A stretch of DNA of 64,000 bases from Pythium myriotylum (Eukaryota; Oomycota; Peronosporomycetes; Pythiales; Pythiaceae). The notes under the pieces were generated by a model. It did no database searches, was not told the DNA's origin, and saw only the letters and a list, made by a program, of their open reading frames with translations. This document shows, in pieces, positions 1-10,117 of the stretch (position 1 is its first letter; each line of letters starts with the position of its first letter). The translations under genes were made by a program, and so were the position numbers. Where the stretch lies: contig JALJCQ010000011.1 in assembly GCA_023091665.1 (NCBI GenBank), forward strand, positions 186,001 through 250,000, in the 5' to 3' direction.

Positions 1-225
1 AGTGGAGACACCAGCAGCGCCGCTTCTCGTTCGGGATATGCATTTATACAGGTTGAAGGTCAACTTTTGTCAGTCAAACCGACGCTGATACGGAGACTGA
101 GACTGATGCTGGTCTATGACAAAAACCTTGGCGTGGCGTGATGCTCGGCGCTGGGCCGTCGGCGGTAGCATCTTTGGTGACGCAGGGATTTCCAGCGATG
201 GTGGCGTGGATCGCGAGGAGGCATC
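1..225. repeat. Dispersed repeat, copy A (left edge cut by window)
   Basis: Bases 1 to about 225 match, in reverse complement, about 30715-30950. The first 75 bases differ at only about five positions (shared core cttctcgttcgggatatgc). Similarity then weakens but is still visible around tgatgctcggc and ggatttcca. The left end is cut by the window, so the true boundary is unknown. A short open frame at 138-320 lies inside it and is not recognisable. Class unknown: terminal part of a transposon or a small non-autonomous element would both fit. Confidence 0.75.
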
Positions 226-428
226 AATTGAAAGAAGAGCCCTTGGTGTCTCGAACGAAACAAGAGCGAGGAAATGAATTACTGAATTACGCTACTTACT
301 GGAAGAAGACACTGAAATAGCCCTATCCTCTGCGTAACCCACTTGTAAGGAAAGTGGCAAGTTACGTAACCCTCGTCACCATCTGCGACGGTGAATCTCT
401 TAAGCATCCGGTCGGGCGACTCAGCACT

Positions 429-2736
429 ATGAGCTGGAGATACACGCCCCTCGTGGCCGCCGCCGTGGCGTTCGCGGCGCTTCCGCATGCTCAGACTGCC
501 AAGATCGTCGCAGCGGATCGAACGGCGTCCTCCGCGGCCCCGGGCGTTCCTCCAATCTCAGGAAACGATCGCTTCACGACCGCTGATGAGCTCCCGCTCG
601 CCACCGCCGTGCCGATCGTAACGCTCCTCACAGACGAACAGCTCAAGGCGATCGGCGTCAAGTCCACTCAGAGCCCTCACTCCGAAGACGAGACCCACGC
701 GAAGCAGCCCGCAGCTCCTGGGACGGACGTCAAAGACAGCACAGGAGTGTCGCCGGCCCCTACGGAGCTCACAGGCTCTGTCGCTGCGGACGTGTCCATT
801 GACCACGTGGAAGCTCACCTGCAAATCCTCCAGCAGCTCGAACTCAGTGTTGCACGTAGTATCGAGGCGCTAAACAAGCGCAACGGCGACCCGCTTGCTC
901 CACAAGGCATTTCGGCGAACAGGCACGTGGACTTGTACGACCTCAATATTGAGCTTCAAACCGTGCAAAAGAACTTGAAGAAGCTTGCAGAAGGGCTGAA
1001 TGGCACGCTCCAGGACTTGGAAGTCGTGGAGAAAGATACAGAGGCCAAGGCCAAGAAACTCGAGGCTGTACTTCAAATTCAGCAAGAGGAGAAAGAGGAA
1101 CATTTCATTGAGGAGAACGGCATCAAAGAAGTTGACTACGAAACGGGCCATTTGAAAAATTCAACAAACCTCAAGCTGTCTCATGCTCATCGCGACAAAC
1201 TTGAGGCCGCTGAGAAAAAGGTGGACCCGGCCGTACTGCACTACGACTTCGAGTTGCTTGGCCAGATCGCTATATTGTTGGGCGTTTCGGCTATTGGTGG
1301 CATTATTGCGACGTTCTTCAACATTCCTCCAAATATCGGGTATTTATTGGGTGGCGCTCTGGTCGGCCCCTCGTGCTTGATGATTGTAAAGCAATTCAAG
1401 GAAGTCGAGACGATCTCACTCTTTGGTTCGATCTTCTTGCTCTTCGGCCACGGCGCTTCGTACACTCCCCAGCAAATTGAGCACCTTGGTGTGAAGAAAT
1501 ATCTTGTCACAGGAGCTGCATACATCTTTGGGACTGTGCTGCTCGTCGCACTCGTTTCTGTGTATCTAGGATGGGTAAGATCTTTCTCACTAGGGACGGT
1601 TGCATTGTTCTTACGAGGGTTGTGTTTGATGACAGTCGTCTTCGTTCTCCGAAGGAATAACAGTGGGAGTTGCAGTGAGTTTCACAACCACGGCACCATT
1701 ATACGAACATATTCGAGCAAACCAAATTCAGGATACTTCGTATGGACGGGTGCGGGTTTTTCAAATGCAGTACAAGTGTGGATGTTGATGCTTACCAAGC
1801 TCTTGTACCCCACAGACTTTAGTTGCGATTATTGCCGTGCAAGATGTGCTCATGAGCTTCGCTCTTGGTACACCAGAGTGGTTCTCTGTCCGATCCACCA
1901 TTTTTGTGGGTTTTGCTGCAGTGCGCTCAATCATCGCGTACGCTATCGTCGTTGTGCTCGCGCTTGGTCTTCACTTGCATGTTGTACCACGGCTGCTCGC
2001 GTTCCTCTCCGCGATGGAGCAAATCCACCACTCACCGCTTTTACTGCTTGGAGTTGTCTCGGTCTGTCTTTTTATGGCCTTGTTCACGGAATCGATCGGG
2101 CTTTCGCTTGAGTGTGGCGCGTTTCTCGCCGGATTGGCGTTCGTAAACGTGTCACGAGATGCACAGGGCGCGTTCACATCGATCCGGGTGATGGAAAACT
2201 TATTTGGAAGCATGTTCTTCGCATGCGTCGGCATGATTCTAAACCCAGTGTTCCTCATCAAGAACGCAGGCGAAATCCTTTCGATGGTGATCCTCATTGT
2301 GGTTATCAAGGCGTGTTCCATGACGGTCGTCATGACTGTGAACCGCATCGTGTCGATTGACAAGGCGCTGCTAGCTGGTGTCGGACTCTGTCAGGTTGGC
2401 GAGCTCGCGCTCATTTTTATCATCAAGGCCCACGCCACGAAGCTCGTCTCCCGCCGCATCTACCTGCTGTTTGTGGCTGCTATTGCCGTTTTCCTCGGCT
2501 GCTCGTCGATCCTTAATCGTCAGGTCGTGCTTGCGCGACGCAAGAAGACCGTATTCCGTTTACCCACGATCATGTCGCGACGGCGCACAGGTAACAGCAG
2601 CCAGGAAGACGGTCGAGGGCAGCTCCACGTGTCCACGGCCGACCGGAGTCGACTCGACAGCGATGGCGGTCCTCTGTCGCCGCCGTCAACGCCGCTGGAG
2701 CGACGTACACTACACAAGACGCCATCGATGCACTGA
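429..2736 (+). CDS. CPA2-family cation/proton antiporter, TMCO3/KEA-like
   Basis: Three exons, 429-1574, 1636-1749 and 1816-2736, both introns phase 0 (gtaaga..acag and gtgcgg..acag), give 726 residues. Residues 1-20 look like a signal peptide. Residues 120-260 form a luminal coiled coil (long runs of K/E/L heptads). A Na+/H+ exchanger domain of about 12 membrane segments follows, starting near LLGQIAILLGVSAIGGI and including NIPPNIGYLLGGALVGPS and the conserved AIIAVQD helix restored by splicing. Signal peptide plus coiled coil plus CPA2 domain is the TMCO3 and plant KEA layout, so the likely role is K+(Na+)/H+ exchange in an endomembrane. An in-frame GTG at 354 lies upstream, but ATG 429 starts the signal peptide. 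The last about 80 residues are Ser/Arg-rich and cytosolic. The gene converges on ARPC4 with 79 bp between stops. Confidence 0.85.
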
Positions 2737-2815
2737 CAGACTCAAGGATCTCAATCTCATTTATCGTAAAACTGTTTCTTCTCCGACCATCTGCCTTCCT
2801 TGCTTGTGTCCAAAA

Positions 2816-3470
2816 TTACGTAAACTGCTTCATGAACTCAGTCGCGACGATACGGCCGCGCGCGTTGAGCGAGATCTTCATCTCGCTGATCTCCTTGTCG
2901 ATGTCCTCCATGAACTGGATGATAAAGTCGATCAGCTTGTGCTTGTACATGGTCTCGAGATGCGTGTGCACGACGAGGAAGCTCATGTCGTAGCCTTCGA
3001 CAGGCACGCGGCGCATGATGATGAACTGCTCGGCGCGCTGCATGAGGAATCGGTTGAACTTGTGGCAGAGGATCGTTTCGATCTCATCGGCCTGCTTGAT
3101 GCAGATGCTCACGCGCGTCGAGTTGATCGACGGCTCGATGAGGCACTTTTCGTTCTCGTTTCGGCAGATCAAAATCGGGTTCAGCAGCAGCTCCTTGCTC
3201 AGTCTACGGCCCACGAACGAGTCAAGTCAGCGAAGCGAACGAGAACGCGTCGCGGCCCTGCAGGAGCGCGCACCGGAGCTCGACCTCGGGCTTGTTGTGG
3301 CGCTCGACGACCTGCGAGGGGAAGTTGCGCAGACAGAGCGCGCCGTCGAGCGAGTTGCGGATGGCCGTGAGGTACGGCGCGAGCGTGTTGGCCTGCACGC
3401 GGCGGGCGTGAGCGAGCGAGAAGGCAGAGCGGCGGCGAGAGAGAGAGAGAGAGAGCGACGCACGTACCAT
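2816..3470 (-). CDS. ARPC4: Arp2/3 complex subunit 4 (ARPC4/p20)
   Basis: Core subunit of the actin-nucleating Arp2/3 complex. Exons on the minus strand are 3468-3470 (the ATG alone), 3274-3392 and 2816-3203, giving 169 residues against about 168 in animals. Family blocks are plain: [41 protein letters not shown], then [64 protein letters not shown] and the end FMKQFT. The first intron donor follows directly on the start codon (ATG|gtacgt). The second intron is phase 2 (CTCCG|gtgcgc, cgtag|ACTG). Splicing restores the family sequence without gaps. Confidence 0.95.
3437..3455. repeat. (GA)n microsatellite in ARPC4 intron 1
   Basis: A run of about 19 bases of alternating GA, read as CT on the ARPC4 strand, lies just downstream of that gene's first splice donor. 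A second short (GA)n run at 3681-3693 lies in the last intron of the neighbouring membrane-protein gene, where it supplies part of the pyrimidine-rich intron. Confidence 0.85.
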
Positions 3471-3624
3471 GGTGGGTGTCGCACGCTGAATTCCTAATGT
3501 GGCCCCAGGGTGAAGTTGACGCCTCCGATCTAGGTGTCGCGACGGAATAAAACCTACTTGGGACGGAATCCAAGGTTTTTAATTGAAGATACGGCAGATC
3601 CGTATCTAGTGGAGGATCCCGTAT

Positions 3625-5349
3625 CTAAGCTCCTTTATGGAGCCACGCGAACTTGAAGGAGAAGTCGACGCCTATGGAACGAGAGAGAGAGAGATGAGGC
3701 CTCGGCCGCCGTGAGCAGGCCGCGCGGACGCGTACCGTAGTGCTCGAGCGAGCTGCACTGCACGATGAACGTGACCCACATGAGCAGTTTCCACGGGAGG
3801 AACCACCAGTGGTCGGCGAGCACGAAGCCGAGCTGCCGCAGCGGCGAGAGGCGCGTCTTCCACGCGAGCAGGCGCTCCAAGAGCACGAACGAGAGCAGCT
3901 CGAGCGCCATGTAGAGCAAGATGTGGCTCACGGCGCTGCGGTGGGCCGCCCGCGAGAGCGCGCGCAGCTGCGGGTAGAAGGCGCGGTTCGGGAACTCGTA
4001 GACGACCGTGAGGTACGCGGCTGTCGAAGCGAAGACCAAGACGAGTGAGCGCAAGCGTTAACCCCCCACGTGGTGGCACCCGGAACGACGTACCGTAGAT
4101 GGCGGGCACCACGACCTCGATGTACTCGGCCAAGATGACGTACTCGGAGTAGTACAGCAGCCCAGAGATCTCGCGCGCGAGCTGCACACGCTGGTTCAAT
4201 TCGAGACCTTCCAAGTGAGCACTGCACTCGGATCGGTTGCCTGGTACGACGCCTCCGCCCACTGGAATCGGCATGATTTGTAGCACGTTCTGTCTATGGG
4301 TAGATCGTCGTGTCGCTGCGTCTGATCCTGAGAGATTGGCGAGTGCGTTGGCTGTTTCCTTGTCCTGTAGAAGAAGATCTGCGCACTCCACCAAGCTGAC
4401 TCGTCTCAGCTGCTCGAGAGCCCGACGAGCTGCTTCGCTCTCTTTCAAGGTGCCTACTTCGAATAGCGCGTCGATCTTGTTCAGACGGTGGGAGAGCTTG
4501 CGGAAGGAACGAATGTTTGTAAGTGCGTCGATGCCGATGACAATCGCGGTAGTCACGAGCGAGGAGACAGCATGTCACGAACAAAGAGTTGAAAACCTCG
4601 ACATTGAACATGAGGAAAACAGGACGCATCTCCGGAATGCTTTTCAGTGTGCGCGCCATGGCCACTTTGACGAGCGTTTTAGCGACGGGGAGCGCGCAAA
4701 CCAGCGCCGTTTGAAAAACCACTGACTGGGCCCGAACGTAGCCGAACGCGAACAGCGGATACATGAGTGTCACGTTCAGTTGAATCCCTGTCACCGTAAT
4801 AAAGTCAGTGACTTGGCGACAAAGGTCAGTTTGCTGACGTAGAACGCGCCCGTAGAATGCCCAGATGCTAAGCACGCTGACCCAGAAGCAAGGAGCCATC
4901 GTGGTCATTAGAAAGGGTACCGGGAAGCCCCACTTGCTCGCAAGGAAGATTGAGATGCCGGTGGGTGTTGCGGCATTGAAGAGCATGGTAGCTACGATGT
5001 CACGCGTGGCGATGCGAAGCCCCGGAAGGAAGATACTCATTTGAAGCATGATCGTCCCTACGATGACAGAGCTGATGAACGCAGTGCGCACCCAGAACAG
5101 CGCGCTGTGGTGCAGTCCAGCTTCAGGTGGTGCGAGCCGAAACATATCTGTGGTGGTGATTACGAAGAGGGCAGGGAGTGGCGTGCATGCTACTGCAACT
5201 GCTGAGGATGCAAGCCTCGTTTCGCGCATGTAGCTAGCCATTGCTCTGAGGCGATCAGCTGAGTACTGTCCTTGATCTTTGAGATGGAAGAGCTGTTTCC
5301 ACTCTCGACGGCGATCGTGCGTTTGTGGGCTGGAAAACGTTCTCACCAT
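3625..5349 (-). CDS. Multi-pass membrane protein, oomycete-type family (possible frameshift)
   Basis: Paralogue of the gene at 53992-55739. Exons are 4094-5349, 3736-4020 and 3625-3671. The 285-nt exon and the last exon junction (both TACG, giving YGVDF-FKFAW) are identical in layout to the paralogue. The protein has about 8-10 hydrophobic segments. Shared signatures include LAPPEAG, RPVFLMFNVEVF, YSEYVILAEYIEVVV, LSPLRQLGFVL and QCSSLEHYG. Near 4563-4566 the frame changes: upstream NSLFVTCC and downstream SSLVTTAIVIGIDAL are both conserved in the paralogue but lie in different frames. No GT-AG pair could remove the step without losing a conserved membrane segment. Exon lengths sum to one base over whole codons. 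This may be a pseudogene, a recent mutation or a sequencing error. Function unknown; plasma membrane or endomembrane presumed. Confidence 0.7.
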
Positions 5350-5862
5350 CTTCTCTCACAACAGCAATATCTCGAAGCGTGTTGAGTTGGTCTCGGCGGA
5401 AGCAATGATAATTTGCTTCCGCCAAGAAGGAAACAACTTGAGCGAGTCGTATTTGCTTCAGTCGTCTGCGTCCCAGTTTATCACCCTTCAAGACCAGTCG
5501 AGTGATTACGTTTGTTTAGACTCGTTCAGCCCCACGGCAGCAGGTCGTTCAACTGCTACATGTAAGGAACCTCGATCGTTATCCAAGGATCGAGCTTCCA
5601 CAGCCAACACACGACGCATTGGGCACGTATCCATGCAGCATCAATTCCGCCTCTTCGTCAAGGGGGGATGAATCATCCCCCGTTGACAGCCTTCTTCTAC
5701 CTGTTTCTCAATCTTCATACCTTCCACTCAGTCAACTTTTTTCGATATTGATGGTCGTTTCTGCGCCGCTTCGGGGCCAAATCGCGCTAAAAATGCAGTG
5801 CTCTTTCCTCGCCTCATCATCGCACAAGCCGAGCATTCAAATCGAACAAGGTGCTTGTCACA
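5350..5862. other. Intergenic, divergent promoter region
   Basis: Lies between the divergent membrane-protein gene and the DnaJ gene, so it should hold both promoters. Short overlapping frames are present on both strands but show no conserved domain or coding bias. I see no repeat or RNA gene here. The membrane-protein gene could have an unrecognised 5' exon in this stretch, because an open frame reaches 5491. Confidence 0.5.
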
Positions 5863-6786
5863 ATGGACTACTATGAAGTGCTGCAGGTGCCACGTCATGC
5901 GAGTGAGCAGGAGATTAAGAAGGCATATCGGAAGCTTGCGATGAAGTACCACCCTGACAAAAACAAGCACAATCCGAATGATGCGCAGCACAAGTTCCAC
6001 GAAGTGTCTGAAGCCTACGATGTGCTCAGCGACCCGCAGAAACGCGCTGTGTTTGATCAATACGGCTATGATGGACTCAAAAACGGCGTTCCGGATGAAA
6101 GTGGCGACGTGCGTGACGGCTACGCGTTTAACGAGCGCGCTTCGGAAGAGTTATTCCACAAGTTTTTCGGTACAGACAACCCTTTCTACGATTTCGGTTT
6201 CGGCGACACCATGCCGTTTGCCAGCGGTCTCAGGAAGAATGGGGCTGAGAAAGCTCCCTCGATCGTCCAAGATGTCGAGTGCACCCTAGAAGAACTATTC
6301 ACTGGTGCGACGAAAAGTCTGAGTGTTACGCGTACGAGGCTCCAGAACGACGAACTCACAGAGGAGACCAAGACTTTCCAGATCAAGGTCAAACCCGGTT
6401 GGAAGCACGGCACCAAGATCACTTTTGAGCGTGAAGGAAGCGAGTCGCGCTCTCAGGAGGTGGGTGACGTGGTGTTCCAAATCGTCCAGCTCAAGAACTC
6501 AGAGTACGTCCGCGATGGAGCTAATTTGGTTTTCAATGCCAAACTCAAACTGAGCGAGGCTCTGGGCGACTATTGCGTCCAAGTCCCAACTCTTGATGGC
6601 CGCAAGCTGGCGATCTCGTGCAATGAAGTAGTGAATCCGAAATCAGAAAAGATGGTCAAGGGCGAAGGCATGCCCCTGGCGAGCAAACCAAACGAGCGTG
6701 GTGATTTGGTCATCAAGTTCGACATTCAGTTTCCCAAACACCTCACGAGCCTCCAGAAGCAGGCTCTCGTAAAGATCCTCGGCTGA
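5863..6786 (+). CDS. Type II DnaJ/Hsp40 co-chaperone, DNAJB13/DNAJB1-like
   Basis: Intronless, 307 residues, starting at ATG 5863 (an upstream in-frame ATG at 5851 would add four residues). The J-domain (1-68) has [24 protein letters not shown] with the HPD triad at 30-32, and [14 protein letters not shown] short linker contains [15 protein letters not shown]. The rest is the two-lobed peptide-binding C-terminal domain ([56 protein letters not shown]). There is no Cys-rich zinc domain, hence type II. The FGTDNPF linker resembles DNAJB13, a radial-spoke protein of flagella, but an ordinary cytosolic DNAJB1/Sis1 role cannot be excluded. It should recruit and stimulate Hsp70. Confidence 0.9.
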   Translation: MDYYEVLQVPRHASEQEIKKAYRKLAMKYHPDKNKHNPNDAQHKFHEVSEAYDVLSDPQKRAVFDQYGYDGLKNGVPDESGDVRDGYAFNERASEELFHKFFGTDNPFYDFGFGDTMPFASGLRKNGAEKAPSIVQDVECTLEELFTGATKSLSVTRTRLQNDELTEETKTFQIKVKPGWKHGTKITFEREGSESRSQEVGDVVFQIVQLKNSEYVRDGANLVFNAKLKLSEALGDYCVQVPTLDGRKLAISCNEVVNPKSEKMVKGEGMPLASKPNERGDLVIKFDIQFPKHLTSLQKQALVKILG

Positions 6787-7020
6787 GATACACGAGAGAT
6801 GAATCAAGGGGCAATACATAGGTCTCGCTTGGCGGTAGTTTATATTGAGGACAATATTTAGGTAGGATGCAACTCGCAGCAGTGCACGAGGCTGGCAGAT
6901 TGGCTGGTCTACGCTGAGATCGACGACTTGAGCTCGCTTACATAATCTCGCTGCACAAAACAAAACAGAGAAACGTCAGTATCCACCTTCGAAGCATCGA
7001 GTCAGCAAGAGGCACACGTA

Positions 7021-8841
7021 CTAAGCGGGTCCACCTCCACCTTCTGGCACAGTCCACTGGATGTACTCCTTCGGCATCTTGATCGAGCAGCACTTGCAGT
7101 GCACACAGTTCTGTGCGTTGATCACAAGCTGTGGCACACCATTCGCCTCGCTACCATCCGTGTACTCGTACACTTTGGCCGGGCAAAAGCGCTGTTCCGG
7201 CCCGGCGTACACGGGGTACGATTCGCCCGACGGCACGTCCTTAAGTTCAGGCTTGATACGCAAGTGCGCTGGCTGGTCGTGGTTGTGGTTCGTGCCGCTG
7301 CGCTGCAAGTTCGAGAGCAAGTCGAACGTGAGCTTACCATCCGGGCGAGGGTACTCAATCGGCTTGAACTCCTTAGCCGGACGCGTCTTGGCCGAGTCCG
7401 GCTTGGTGTTGGAGAGCGTCCACGGCTCCTTACCCTTGGAGAGGTGCGTGCTGAAGCCCGAGTGAAGCACACCGGCAAGAGTGCCGTAGTGGAACGCGTT
7501 GTGGCAGTTGCGCACGCGCTTGAGCTCCTCAGCGACCCACGAGTTCTCGACGGCAGCTTCGTAGCTCGAGATGTCAGCCGCTGGTTCCTCTTGGTTAATC
7601 TCACCCGTGCTCGCGACGGGCTCAGTGCCCGAGTTGGCAAGCGCTTCGTACGCAGCCTCGGCCGCGAGCATACCCGACTTCATGGCCGTGTGGGTGCCCT
7701 TGATCTTGACGGCGTTGAGGAAGCCCGCCGAGCAACCAATGAGACCGCCGCCCGGGAACGTGAGCTTGGGGATCGCGTGGTAGCCGCCTTCGTTCAGCAC
7801 ACGTGCACCGTACGAGACGCACTCGCCGCCTTCGAGGTGCTTGCGCACGGCCGGGTGTGTCTTGAAGCGCTGGAACTCCTCGTACGGGTTGAGGTACGGG
7901 TTCTCGTAGTCCAGACCCACGACAATGCCGATCTGCACGAGGTCTTCCTCCATGTGGTAGAGGAACGAGCCGCCGAAGGTCTTGTCGTTGAGCGAGTGCT
8001 GAAGAGGCCAGCCGAGCGTGTGCTGCACGTGGCCCGACTGGTGGATCTCCTTCGGAACGCGCCAGACCTCCTTGATGCCGAGCCCGTAGGTCTGCGGCTG
8101 GACGCCTTCGCGCAGGTTGAACTTCTTCATGACTTCTTCACTGCACGAGCCGCGGCAGCCTTCGCCGAAGAGCGTGACGCGCGCGCGCAGCTCCATGCCG
8201 CGCGCAAAGGTGCTCTTCGGCTTGCCGTCCTTGCCGATACCGACGTCGCGCGTGGCGATGCCGCCGACGGAGCCGTCTTCGCGGTAGAGCACTTCGGAGG
8301 CCGAGAAGCCCGGGTAGATCTCCACGCCGGCCTCCTCGGCCTGCGCGCCGAGCCAGCGCACGAGCTTGCTGAGCGAGATGATGTAGTTGCCGTGGTTGTG
8401 CTGCTCGGGCGGGAGCAGGAAGGTCGGGAGCTTGAAGGACTTGTCCTCGGTGAGGATGAGCAGCGCGTCGTCGGTCACCGGCGTGTCGAGCGGCGCGCCG
8501 AGCTCCTTCCAGTTGGGCAGCAGCTCGTTGAGCGCGCGCGGCTCGAAGACGTTGCCCGAGACGATGTGCGAGCCCACTTCGGCGCCCTTTTCGACGATGC
8601 AGACGCTCAGGTCGGTGCCCTTTTCGGCCGAGAGCTGCTTGAGGCGGATGGCGGCCGCGAGGCTCGCGGGGCCGGCGCCCACGAGCAGCACGTCGTAGTC
8701 CATCGACTCGCGCTCGCCGGCGAGCAGCTCCTGGTCTTCCGGCGAGAGCGAAGAGAGCGCGCGGCGCGAGGCGCGCGAGCGCAGCAGCGGGCGGCGCGCG
8801 AGGCGGAGCATGGCGAATCGGCGAGTGGCCATTGCCAGCAT
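7021..8841 (-). CDS. ETFDH: Electron transfer flavoprotein-ubiquinone oxidoreductase
   Basis: Single exon, 606 residues from ATG 8841 (an in-frame GTG seven codons upstream is unlikely). It moves electrons from reduced ETF to ubiquinone in the inner mitochondrial membrane during fatty-acid and amino-acid oxidation. The N-terminus is an Arg-rich, acid-poor mitochondrial presequence (RRFAMLRLARRPLLRSRASRR). The FAD dinucleotide fold follows (DVLLVGAGPASLAAAIRLK, VEKGAEVGSHIVSG). Also visible are LFGEGCRGSCSEEVMKKF, LGIKEVWRVP, TLGWPL, GGSFLYHMEEDLVQIGIVVG, FPGGGLIGCSAGFLNAVKIK and KGTHTAMKSGMLAAEA. The C-terminal 4Fe-4S ligands are the Cys of QRFCPA plus three in NCVHCKCCSIKMP; the doubled Cys adds one non-standard cysteine. 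The ending PEGGGGPA matches the family. Confidence 0.97.
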   Translation of the reverse strand: MLAMATRRFAMLRLARRPLLRSRASRRALSSLSPEDQELLAGERESMDYDVLLVGAGPASLAAAIRLKQLSAEKGTDLSVCIVEKGAEVGSHIVSGNVFEPRALNELLPNWKELGAPLDTPVTDDALLILTEDKSFKLPTFLLPPEQHNHGNYIISLSKLVRWLGAQAEEAGVEIYPGFSASEVLYREDGSVGGIATRDVGIGKDGKPKSTFARGMELRARVTLFGEGCRGSCSEEVMKKFNLREGVQPQTYGLGIKEVWRVPKEIHQSGHVQHTLGWPLQHSLNDKTFGGSFLYHMEEDLVQIGIVVGLDYENPYLNPYEEFQRFKTHPAVRKHLEGGECVSYGARVLNEGGYHAIPKLTFPGGGLIGCSAGFLNAVKIKGTHTAMKSGMLAAEAAYEALANSGTEPVASTGEINQEEPAADISSYEAAVENSWVAEELKRVRNCHNAFHYGTLAGVLHSGFSTHLSKGKEPWTLSNTKPDSAKTRPAKEFKPIEYPRPDGKLTFDLLSNLQRSGTNHNHDQPAHLRIKPELKDVPSGESYPVYAGPEQRFCPAKVYEYTDGSEANGVPQLVINAQNCVHCKCCSIKMPKEYIQWTVPEGGGGPA

Positions 8842-10117
8842 TCCGTCGGTCGGGGCTCGCACGCCGAGGATCGGGGGTTTCCGACGTGGGCGTCACTTCG
8901 TCAAAAGGGTAGTTACGGCTTTTTACGAACTTGACGTTGGCGCGGTTTAGACGGGAGACGTGATTAGACGCGTGGATCGCGCTGGATATTACTAGGTATT
9001 ACTACCGACCTGGTATCGACGGAGGCTCCGTGGAGAGCAGCGACGATGGAGAGGCATCTTTGTGGCGGACTCTCGCGCACGTGGAGAGCGAGCGACATGC
9101 ACGGCGATGACGAGAGGCCAAAGTGGATAATGGACGGATTTGTGAGAGAGCGACACGCCCGGTGACGCGCACCGACGCGACGACTTGGACCACCAAAATA
9201 GAGGAGGAGGGCCGCCTCGAATAGAGCGCGCTCGGAGCGGATCATAGAAATGGCTACACTGCCAACGGCGACTGGGGAGACCGAGCCTCAGTACGGTAGC
9301 TGAAGACAGCCAGCGACGAGCCGGAGAGGTCGAGAAAGGACATGCTCACTGCAGGAGGTTCTACGTGTATGGAGGCCTCGTTCCGTGGCGTGGCATCGTC
9401 TCAGCGAGCGGCGCGGGCTTGGCAGAAACCGGTGCGCGGGAAAGAAGCTGGCACGCCAGGGCGCTCGCAACTGGCAGCTGCGTCGAGTCGCCCTTGGCGG
9501 CGATGAGGACAACGCGCAATGACGATAGTGAGCCACGCAGCCACGAGTGCAGTCGACACTGGAACATCACACACCAAGTGGTATTGACACGCGAGGCCGT
9601 CGGGTCCGAATGGAGCATTCAATGCGAGTGCTGAGCTATTTAGTGGCCACCGTGAAGGAGGTCGCTCTATACTAATAGATATTCGGTGACGTCCAGCTGC
9701 GTCTAGATCGTTCCTGAAAAACCAGGCATGCGGCCTCGATGATGGGCTCGCTGACCCATTAGTTTGTCAACACAAATCCTCGCCATATATTCTACATAGT
9801 GGCTCTCACCCGCGAGCCATTGAGCGGTTCGATTCGATCGTGCGCCTGCGATGGGCGATTGCGCCCTTGCACTGTCTCCCAAGAGCTCCGTCGAAGCTCT
9901 CGCGTCGGGAGATTCTCGGAACCGGCCCACCGCTTCGAAATCTTCACTGTCGATTTGCATTCTTCGATGAGATGCTGGCTGTGTCGCTCTCCCTGAGACG
10001 AGGAGGCGTGAAGTCTACTAGCATTAGCTTGGGCTCGTTTTCAATGAGACCATGCTAACTTCCCAACAGAGTGTTGATCGACGTGGTTCCCAAGAGTGGC
10101 GGGAACCGAAAAGCAAG
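8842..10117. other. Intergenic, no supported gene
   Basis: About 1.3 kb between the divergent ETF-QO and PLK-like genes. Only short frames occur, overlapping on both strands, with no recognisable domain and no consistent codon bias. The 3' part holds the PLK promoter and 5' UTR; a cccaacag at about 10061-10069 could be an acceptor of a 5' UTR intron. I see no strong repeat. Confidence 0.5.

Noticed and set aside
7099..8934. 611-codon plus-strand open frame
   Set aside because: Antisense shadow of the ETF-QO gene; composition is Arg/Ala/Val-biased with no domain.
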